NCBI GenBank assembly: GCA_038363925.1
Contig: JAQQWL010000013.1
Coordinates: forward strand, 2,356,001 to 2,420,000
Length of the DNA: 64,000 nucleotides
Direction: 5' to 3'
Source of the DNA: Apiospora phragmitis
Lineage: Eukaryota; Ascomycota; Sordariomycetes; Amphisphaeriales; Apiosporaceae
The notes beneath the pieces were generated by a model, which was given only the letters and a program-made list of their open reading frames with translations, was not told where the DNA came from and did no database searches. Of the stretch, positions 55,602 through 64,000 are shown piece by piece; the first letter of the stretch is position 1; each line of letters opens with the position of its first letter. Both the position numbers and the translations under genes were made by a program.

Positions 55602-56663
55602 ATGGCTGCATATACCTATAACTCCAGCTACAACACCCGAGGCTCTTGCTCTCCAAACAACCACACCAAGAACAACAACAACCAACGGCAATGGCAATCC
55701 AAACGTCCTCAGACTCACTGGGAAGCTGGCCATCTTGCCTTTCTCACATCCTGTGAGAGATACAATAACGAGGACTACCACAACCTCATCAAGTCAAAGG
55801 AGATCCCTCACAAGGCCACCAATCATCCCTGTGTGATCCTTCAGAGGCTCAAGGACTCAGATCATTGCCTCATCACTCCCGTCTCGGCCTTCAGTGCCAG
55901 CGAGGAGACCAACTTCCTTCCACCATGGAAGCAGTCGTGCCATCGGTACAAGAAAGTCGAAGACTTCCGATCTTTCCGTGGCTCTGAGAGCAGCAGCAGC
56001 AGCTCCGGCTCGGACTCGGACAGCAACAATGATAAGTCCTGCCAGATCTTGGAGCTCCGCAACGGGCGCACCATGCCCAAGCCCAAGGCGTCCTGGATCT
56101 ACATCCAGCGCATCTACGTCGTTCCCGTCCATCTCCTCATCCCCTTCAAGAAGCCCGGACGAGGAGAGCGGGAACCACAAGAGCCACGCCAGCTCACAGG
56201 CGCCAGTCTCGCTACCCTACGAGCACACATCCAACAGAAGTGTACGGTGTTCCAGAAGCAGATCAACAAACTCAACCAATTCAGACGGGGAAGCCAACAA
56301 GCTTCTTCCCGTTGCAACAAGCCAGATCAGCCACAACAGTGCTCTTCTTCTGCCTCGCAATTCCACCGCGAGGTCAACCAAGCCTACAAAGCTCTCAATC
56401 TTGATGGAGCAAACGATCAGACCAAAACCAGCAGCAAGCCAACTGCGAATTCCAATGCCAATGCTACAACTACTACTTCACCGAAGACAATGTCTTCTAC
56501 TACCTCTTCTCCAACACAAGGGCCCTGGAGAAAGCTTCAAACTGCTCCAGTTTCTCCCACTGCGCCCAAGAACACACCTACCAAGAAGGGTCCCAACCAA
56601 CTACAGAAGACTCCACAACCACTACAGATTGTCAACGGTACTCAGTGGAGAGGCAAAGCTTGA
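55602..56663 (+). CDS. Hypothetical Ser/Asn/Gln/Thr-rich protein
   Basis: The 353-residue frame begins MAAYTYNSSYNTRG. An in-frame ATG at 55455 would add 49 residues, but that stretch reads like a CT-rich leader, and the TATA box spacing favours 55602. The N-terminal half (about residues 30-200) has a possible folded core, with HWEAGHLAFLTSCERYNNED and PWKQSCHRYKKVEDFRSF. An acidic/Ser run, SESSSSSSGSDSDSNN, lies near residue 130. The C-terminal 120 residues are low complexity. No signal peptide, membrane segment or known domain is seen. Codon use is orderly and there are no breaks, so I take it as a real, lineage-restricted gene. Confidence 0.6.
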   Translation: MAAYTYNSSYNTRGSCSPNNHTKNNNNQRQWQSKRPQTHWEAGHLAFLTSCERYNNEDYHNLIKSKEIPHKATNHPCVILQRLKDSDHCLITPVSAFSASEETNFLPPWKQSCHRYKKVEDFRSFRGSESSSSSSGSDSDSNNDKSCQILELRNGRTMPKPKASWIYIQRIYVVPVHLLIPFKKPGRGEREPQEPRQLTGASLATLRAHIQQKCTVFQKQINKLNQFRRGSQQASSRCNKPDQPQQCSSSASQFHREVNQAYKALNLDGANDQTKTSSKPTANSNANATTTTSPKTMSSTTSSPTQGPWRKLQTAPVSPTAPKNTPTKKGPNQLQKTPQPLQIVNGTQWRGKA

Positions 56664-58540
56664 TCATAACAACATGGATTTGATCACCACCCACAAATCT
56701 ACACATCTGCACTTTTGCACTCCTACAGATATGCACGCCTACGCTTCTGCACGGCTATACATCTACACGCCCACAGTGTGTGCACAATCTCACAGGATGT
56801 GAAAGTTTTGGACATCCTGGTGCTACTGTTCTTCTTTTTTTATGCACATAACCTGTGTGCTGACTACATGGAGCTTTTGGGAAGCTATGAGCGTTGCTAT
56901 TTTGGATGATACCCTTGTTGGATATGATGGATATGACGGACATGACGGATGGATATATGATGGATTTTGGATTTTATATTGCCAGAGGCAATCAAGGGAA
57001 AAAAGAATCCCTATTTTCAGCGGAGGATTATCATTGGATGATATACACACTGGTCTGCGACTGGCTCAACTCAGGCCCGGCGTTCTAGATGGCATTTGGT
57101 CTCAAGCAAAACGAATTCAAACAACCCATATTAATTCGATAACGTAATCAGTGACGACCCCCATCATGTTTTATTAGTAAACTTCGTGGCCTGACTCCAG
57201 TCTAAGCCCTCGTTTCTCTCTGACGCTCTACTTGCCCGTACTCAATCACCTAGGCCTATTTTCTTCTGTAATACATACATAGTTTAACAACACAATACCT
57301 GCTATTACACCTTGTATCCCTCTATATCCAGCAAAGCTTGAGAAGCTTCGCAGCAAGTCCTAAATACCTACCTGTTTGAGACGGAAACTTGGAAACCGCT
57401 GTTTAATGCCAGCCCTATGCCACTCCACTGATGCTCGCGAAACACCGGCCAAACGCTGAATAGTTGAAGAGGACTAGATTATCGGGACTTATATACGCAT
57501 ATGGAAGATGCGTCTTCCACAACTCGGTCCCGTTGTTTATGGTTTTGGTGGTGGTTGTGGGCGTCGTGGACGTGAAGGACGTGAAGGACGTGAAGGACGT
57601 GGTAGAAGTGGTACGAGAGATGATGGTATTGACTGGGATGATTTGCGACTGACGTCGTGGCTGGAATGACTGTACTTATACCGATAAATACGATGGGAGT
57701 TGGGGCTCCGATGGGAAGACCGGTAGTGGTGCTTCTGTTGCGTGCGACTGGGATATCTTTTGCGAGAGGAGTGTTGACGTGGTTTCCTGCCAGTGAGGTT
57801 ACAGACTGGCCCGAAACAGGAAATCGCGGAGCCCATCGTCGATCTTCCCCAGATACCGTCTCTGTTAGTTTCGGAAATCAATCGCCAAATGATTTGCCTG
57901 GCTAGTTGTATTCAACCAGACAAGTACTGAATCTGATGCAACTTGTGCAGGGACATGGAATATTGTCCAGGGATTCGAGAAAGCCACCTCGACCTCGATG
58001 GAGGGATAGTACCTGAGTTCTAATCGTTCGGTGATCAAGCAAGTTATACGGACTCGTCAGAACAGACAAGTTGATCAGTGCTGTGTAGCCGGTTCTCAAG
58101 ATGGAAGGTCTTGTGTTGATTCCATCCTTTTCCTCACTGTTTGCACCTTTGATGACCCCACTTCGGGCCCCTTTATAGTTCGTAGTTTCAGAGGAGACTT
58201 CTGTCATAACCATGACGCATGGGGACTTACAAGATGGGTTCTTGAGTTGATCCAGTCACATTTACGTTGAGTGACTCGGAATAACACACAGTCATGGTTG
58301 AGTTGGCTTTGATTTATGTGTGGTGCTGGTTAGTCACGTTCGAAGCGGCAAAGGAGCTGGATTGTATAGGTAGGTCTCCTTTTCATTTTGGCTAGTAACC
58401 AGTATACGAACTACTTCAATCTGCGTTCAAAAACAACAACACCAAGCCAAGGATAATTCATCTCATATATCTGATGGCCTCCCGCTGGAAGGCCTAACCT
58501 CCCCATCATGCTCCCCTGCCACAACTAGTGGGAGACTGAT
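56664..58540. other. Intergenic; short GACGTGAAG tandem repeat
   Basis: A GAAGGACGT-type 9 bp unit repeats about four times at 57567-57602. The overlapping frames (57464-57652 plus and 57881-57537 minus, basic Arg/Pro/Ser-rich) are not convincing genes. Otherwise I see nothing. Confidence 0.4.
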
Positions 58541-58897
58541 TCAGTCATTGCAGGCGCCGCCGTAAGTAGGTACTCTGCTGATTTTGGATAAGGATTTACA
58601 CTTGAATCCCTGTGCTAGACTTACTAATCGAACTGGCTGCCCACTCCCGAGGAGGTCTTCTTCCTGCTGTTGCTTCTTCTCGGCCTCCGTCTTCTTGGAC
58701 TTCTTTCCCTTGCCTGACTTGTGCTTGTTCTTGCCGGAGGACTTGGAGGCGCCGTGGTGACCACTGCTGCTGGGAGAGGGCTTGGGGGATGATGCGCCTC
58801 GACGGGACTGGGAGCCGTAGACGGCGTCGGTGGTGTTGACGGAAGACCTATGGGCAGTCAGTGCTATCTCTGCCAGGGAAACCCGAGGAGCTCACAT
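58541..58897 (-). CDS. Small basic Lys/Ser-rich protein, start codon probably split by an intron
   Basis: The open frame (58847-58541) reads SSVNTTDAVYGSQSRRGASS then a Lys/Gly/Ser-rich stretch, KSGKGKKSKKTEAEKKQQQ. No ATG precedes it directly. A 48 bp intron (58848-58895: GTGAGC donor, CACTGACTG branch, CATAG acceptor) joins AT to G, making ATG followed by TCTTCC. The product would be 102 residues. A second GTAAGT near 58615 could be a further intron that changes the last 30 residues. No domain is recognised; composition suggests a disordered, possibly nucleic-acid-associated protein. Confidence 0.4.
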
Positions 58898-59836
58898 TCT
58901 GGCTGGGAAAGTTGAGGATTGGGAGTTGTTCACTGTGTGTGATATTAGGTGTATTGGAGCTTTGTTGCTTGAGGGAAATAGACTGATGCATTGGTCGTAT
59001 GGGACAACTTTTTGGCGGCGGGAATTCATTATTTTTATCCATGGGAGGAAGCAAACTAGTTGTCGGGCGTCGCGCAAGTGGTGGCCCTCAACGGCAGTGT
59101 TGCCATAATCCGGAAGGCCACCACAGTATGCACCTGACCGAACTCATGCTTGAGACAGGTCATGAGAAGAGAAGGCTGGCGATGTTGATTGGGTAGATTA
59201 GTGACCTGCCGGGTGGTCTCCTTCTATGGTTGGATAGATTGGTGACCTGCTGGGTTGTCTCCTTCTATGATTGGACAGATTTTTGTCAACGTCCAGCCTC
59301 GGCCCTGTAGTTCACTGACTAAGCCTTTGCGGTAGGTCGTAGGACTTCTCGCCGTGGCGTGGCGTTTGTTTTAAATCATGGCGTCATCATAGGTCAGATA
59401 TTGGACGTCCACCGCATTGACTCATGTGCAACGGCATGCAGGGACTGCACCTCATAGGCTGGACTGTGGCTCGAGAAGCATCAGCGACTCAATTCATATT
59501 GCTAACAGGGTACAGACTCAGACAAGCCAGCCATTGGCCAGATTCTGGGCGTTTCGAAGCATGATGTGCAGCTTCTCTCGGCATTCCGAAAGCAGCTTCG
59601 CGTCTGACACGCTAGGCTGGCCTGTCCGCCTTGTTCTGGGCAAAGCCCAAACGAGTAAATAGTTGGATTTCCCACCATGCTTGAGACTGAGACCCGTCTT
59701 CCCAGAACACTCAACACGACCCCGTCATCGTCCGCGATTGTCAAACCTCCTAGTAGTTTGTCTCCCTACTACCCTTTCTTCTTCCGATCCTCTTTTCATT
59801 CCACCTCAGCCGCTACCAGCGAGAAACGTGTTCATC

Positions 59837-62800
59837 ATGTCATCTGCATTGACTATCAGATGTGCCAATGACCTCAAGGACTTTAGTATTTGGGATCATC
59901 ACAAGGAAACGTTTCGAAGGCTATTTTTGACAGAGGGGATGAGCCTGGCTGCAGTGAGAGACAAGATGGTGGTCGACTTCAAATTTCCCGTGACTAAGTA
60001 AGTCTCTGCACTCATTACACCTGCATTGCAAAATCCAACTGTCTATTCCAGTGTTAAGACTTACGAGGTCGTTCTCCGGGAGCACTTTACGTTTCGTAAG
60101 AAACTGGAAGCGGGTTAATGGATTCTCGTCAGCCAGATACTCGACAGACACAGGCAGCAAGGGATAGACTGTGTCGTGCATCTGTCTGGGAAGCCTCTGG
60201 ACTACAGGCTTGTTTCAAAGAACATCCGACGAGAGCGCAGAGAACTTACCCGTGGGAGACTCAAGCCCAGTGAGTAGCAGCCATGCTCGACCCAAGAGAT
60301 TTATTTCTCAATCCAGAAACGTGTATTAGACAAGCCAGACTAAACTCGAACAAGGCACTTGTAAAGAACTTCCCAGCTACCTCCAGATAACCCCCAAGGG
60401 AGGTATCGGGCCTGCTACTACTCCCAGAGGATCTCTGATTTCTACCGGTGCTCCTGAAACTGCTCTCTCTTCGATTCTTGTTGCTGGATCAACGGAAAAC
60501 AGCAAAATTGCTCTCATGCCGCCTCTCCGCCCTCTACTAAGCCACAGTCAGATGTTCCCTGAGACGATAAATACGGACGAAATCATCATCCAGAACATCG
60601 TCAACAACCCCATCACTCAAGTATATGGCAAACTCCGTAAAAATGTGCTATCCCAGGAACTTATGCGGCTTCTCCGTCATCATTGTAAGTGTCAATCGAC
60701 TCCCTGTTTAGACCTCGCTCTAACTTGGACGATAGGGGAAGGCGAAATGTTATCTACAGACCAGAAATTTATGATTGCCGGTGCTCTGCATAGTCTGGCC
60801 TATATGATCAGCAACTATAGGCCACCCACCAGCAGCCAGCCATCTCTGCAACCTCGGACTTTTGGAATGAGCGCCTCTATCGCCGTACTCGAAACAGCTT
60901 GCGTTCAGCTTACCAACAAAAGCAACTTCTACAATGACACGATCCAGCGCCCAGTGGAAAATTGGATTGCTGACGTTGCCGACCCGATACTACTACAGCA
61001 GTTCTTCCGTCTGAAACGACCTGCTGCTGCTGCTGTCTGGATCAATCTATACTATGGCTCTTTCATGAGAAACAAAAAAGCCTTCAGAGTTTCAATGGAA
61101 GTGGCTCTAGGAATTTACCCCGATGACTAGCTACGTCCTCTTTTAGAAGAGCATCTCCTAACCGCCATCATCAAGGGAGATGAAGATACTCCAGAACGTA
61201 TGATGGCTTTGTGGCATACCTGTATCGGCCATGGACATCCGCTGATACTCTCAGAAGCATGTCGAAGAGTAGGCATAGATTCTTCCAGTCTCTCCTATAA
61301 CCTTACCAGGGATAACCTCCTCGCCTCCATGAAGCTTTTGTTACGACTATCCGTACGCCACCCTATCTCACACCTGGACTTGGACATTATCTTTGGCATG
61401 TATATCCCGAAGTGCTATAAGAATTGTGTGGAGGTCATACATTGGCTCTTGGAAGTAGGGATACACTTATACCCTAAAATTGCCGATTGAGTACCCCCAA
61501 GTGCCGAGCTACTACCTGCGGGTTGGACTTTTCTTTGCTCTCCATCTTCTATGGCTGAAAGCGATACGTTGGATTCGCATCGGCATTTGTTCTCAGCAGC
61601 GCCGCAATTAAGCAGCATATGGATGAAGTATTTTGTGCCAATCTGGGCATGTGTTATGGCTGCTAAGAGTGGGCACGAATCTTTGCAGCAGTTTATGGGC
61701 GCACTTCACGATCATACACCACGTGAACGGGACCGACTACAACAAATGGCTCTAATGGAAGTTGTTGGACAAGGCGACGCCGAGGCATCTACACTCTTCT
61801 TGAATATTGGTGTGGATCATGAGGTCAAGCTTCTCCCAAGGATCAGTTGGGTTGATGTGCCCCGGCATTTGTACCAGTGGGGTCACTCCCTGGATCCACT
61901 AAGTCGGGCGGCTAGCAGATGCAACATACGTTTACTTGGTGTCCTTCTCAGCTACAATTTATACGAGCCTCGACATATAACTAACACACTAATGGCTGTG
62001 TCGCATATATGGGATCTGAGACGGCGCGAAAGTTATCTGCATATTTCACGACCCGACAACGAAGAGGAACAAACGGCCACCGTCGCCATCCTTTTAAATA
62101 CTGATGTCAAGGGCATATGGGAGAGACTATCGGCATTGAATGCAAGGTCATGCCAAGATTTTGTATTGCACCATTGTCAGCAGCAAATCAATCTACAGGC
62201 AGATCCTTCAGCACATCCCTGCGCTCTACTATCCATCATCTTTCCATACGACACCCTCAGAAATGCCATAAAACATGGTTTCAGCCTTAAATCTATCGAG
62301 TCCCTACTTCCTGCGGGCATGGGTATTCATTCAGAACATGACGAAGATGGGAACACTCTGCTCATCGACGCACTCCTTTCTGCATCCAAGGATAGGTACC
62401 AATTGGTGCATTTTCTTCTTCAGAGGGGAGCAGATCCCTGCGTAAACGGGCTGACCTTGACTGTGCTCGAGGCCACCCTATGGACTACCAAGACTCCCAG
62501 AGATGCAAGGAAACTGGTCACTGCTGGCCCTGCGGCGGGACTCTTGGACGATGAGGAACATGACAAAGTTGCTTTGACTTTGTTCAGAGAACTTCTCGAG
62601 CTGGGAATACCGATCAACCGAAGTTCAGGCCACCAGAAGCGATGTTCAAGACCTCTACTTGTGCCTCTGATAGAGTCTGGCGCGGATCTGTTCTTGATTC
62701 AGCAGGTTGTGGCTGCTAGGGCTAAAATCAATGAGCAACGCGAAGAACATATTACTACCCCCCTGATTTCTGCCCTTGAAACAGATCAGATGGAATTTGC

Positions 62801-63400
62801 TCGGTGGTGGATTGAACAGAGAGCAGACGTGAATGCTTCTGGGGCCAACATTTGGCTTAAGTACTCTATTCTATCCTACGCCTGCCATAAGGGGACATCA
62901 CTCACCCAACTTCTTATCGAGAACGGGGCTGATGTGGATCCCCCAGAGAAATCGTACGCATGTTCGCCTATGGAACAAGCGTTGGCAAATGGTAATGTTG
63001 AGATCGTTATCATGTTACTCGCCCACGGCTTCAAACTCAACCAAACCAGGGGATGGGGCGAGCTGGACTTCGCTGTTGATCAGGCCGCACGGCATGGCCA
63101 GTTGGACATCCTGAACATTTTTGTTGAAAGTGGGGGGGGGAGAGGGGGGAAAGCATCTACCCGGGAGTTAGTGGATTTGATAAAGCATTTCACCATGCCT
63201 ATCGGTCTGGCCACCCCGGCATTTTTATGTACTTGGAACAACATACGGGATGGACAACGTCCGCGGTTATCTCTTCACTGGAGGCCAAACGAAAGGAGCT
63301 CGGACGATGGCCTTGGCCCTTGAGTCCTTCTCAACGCAGCCTGAAGTGTTTGTCGGATTCAGAGTATTCGTCGGAGTCGGAATCGGAATCGGATTCCTAA
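59837..63400 (+). pseudogene. Clr5-domain ankyrin-repeat protein gene, disrupted
   Basis: Exon 1 (59837-59997) opens MSSALTIRCANDLKDFSIWD and, across a 54 bp-class intron (59998-60051), continues to VVLREHFTFRKKLEAG. This is the N-terminal Clr5 domain found on large fungal ankyrin proteins. Exon 2 is 60052-60269; exon 3 starts at 60317. The body has ankyrin-type units such as LLQRGADP, LIENGADVDPP and LLAHGFKLN, and ends in an acidic SESESESDS tail. In-frame stops occur at 60116 (TAA), 61128 (TAG) and 61488 (TGA). The frame also shifts near 60363 and in a G9/G6 tract at 63132-63149. One base added at each shift gives 3465 nt, about 1154 codons. Function of intact relatives is poorly known; many resemble NLR-like sensors. 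Confidence 0.75.
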
Positions 63401-64000
63401 TGCCTAATTTTCTGTCTCGAATGAGCTAGGTTTTCACTTTGATGCCTCACTGCTCCCTCTACTCTCTTTACGTCCCTAGGCGGTGTCAACGATCGGTTGG
63501 GACGACTGCCTAGCCTCGCTTCTGGTCATCCTGGCTACAGAATACTAAAAGTTCAATTCATTAGTGAAGTCTACATGCTTCTTTCCTTTGTCTTCACGTG
63601 TACCTACTTGCGCAACATATGGAAGAGTAATCTCTGTGACACTCTTAAGGTGGAAACCATATCCAACGGCCTTCTCCGGGCCGCTACAGCCGCCACGAGT
63701 AACCAGTGTATGAAAGTGGAATGGTCTGCCCAAATTGAACGTTCGATTGTTGGTAAGAGTGCTCGAGGCTGTGTACACCCCTTATAAATTCCTGGTGTCA
63801 GTCTCCATATCAGATGGGACTGGGTAGCCCTGCCAGAGACTGGTGCTTTTGGGTGAATACTAGTCTCATACAAGATATATGAACTTGGCTATCACCTTGG
63901 AACGTCTGATCTCTGCTAGCTTTGCTCGCTGGTGATCCTCTTCAACTTTGATTCATATACCAGGTCAGCCCGGCAGAAATGGACAACTCACGCATATATT
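63401..64000. other. No supported gene
   Basis: Two short frames on opposite strands (63497-63787 plus and 63873-63604 minus) overlap and lack domains. Confidence 0.4.

Noticed and set aside
59378..59387. A second CYS3/MetR-like palindrome
   Set aside because: It is not near a sulfur gene and is the expected chance frequency for such a degenerate motif.

Overview
The window looks like nuclear DNA of a filamentous ascomycete (Pezizomycotina, most like a Sordariomycete). The evidence is the gene complement (KEI1, a large sulfite reductase beta subunit, a histidine-acid phosphatase, a Clr5-ankyrin protein) and short introns of about 48-90 bp with GTRNGT donors, CTRAY branch points and YAG acceptors. 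I do not name a species. Everything was read by eye; no searches were run.

Layout. 0-2.5 kb: degenerate ~310-340 bp tandem repeats, then sequence with no supported gene. 2.5-4.4 kb (minus): secreted histidine-acid phosphatase/phytase, four exons. 4.4-9.1 kb: no intact gene, but one dispersed repeat copy. 9.1-14.1 kb (minus): sulfite reductase beta subunit (MET5/ECM17 type), four exons. 15.0-15.8 kb (minus): KEI1. 15.9-18.5 kb: AT-richer, gene-poor. 18.6-20.7 kb (plus): intact three-finger C2H2 protein gene.

20.7-50.3 kb is the unusual part: about 30 kb with no intact gene and no transposase or reverse transcriptase that I recognise. It is filled with short pieces of eukaryotic domains (PHD, YTH, C2H2, KH, KTR/KRE2 mannosyltransferase, NB-ARC, EamA permease) and several unknown families present in two to four diverged copies. 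Many pieces keep textbook introns, so they arose by DNA-level duplication rather than retrocopying. Nearly all recognisable pieces read on the plus strand. Minisatellites with a shared GCGTTCAA-like core lie among them.

50.9-52.5 kb (minus): bZIP-like transcription factor with a fungal-type regulatory domain. 52.6-55.3 kb: no supported gene. 55.6-56.7 kb (plus): Ser/Asn/Gln-rich hypothetical protein with a clear TATA box. 58.5-58.9 kb (minus): small basic protein whose start codon may be split by an intron. 59.8-63.4 kb (plus): Clr5-ankyrin gene broken by in-frame stops and frameshifts.

The identifiable housekeeping functions are sulfate assimilation (MET5), phosphate release (phytase) and sphingolipid synthesis (KEI1); nothing suggests a shared pathway or cluster. 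Five of six single-base frame breaks in otherwise conserved genes fall in G or C runs. In each gene, correcting them makes the spliced length divisible by three. Assembly indels are therefore a serious alternative to real decay.
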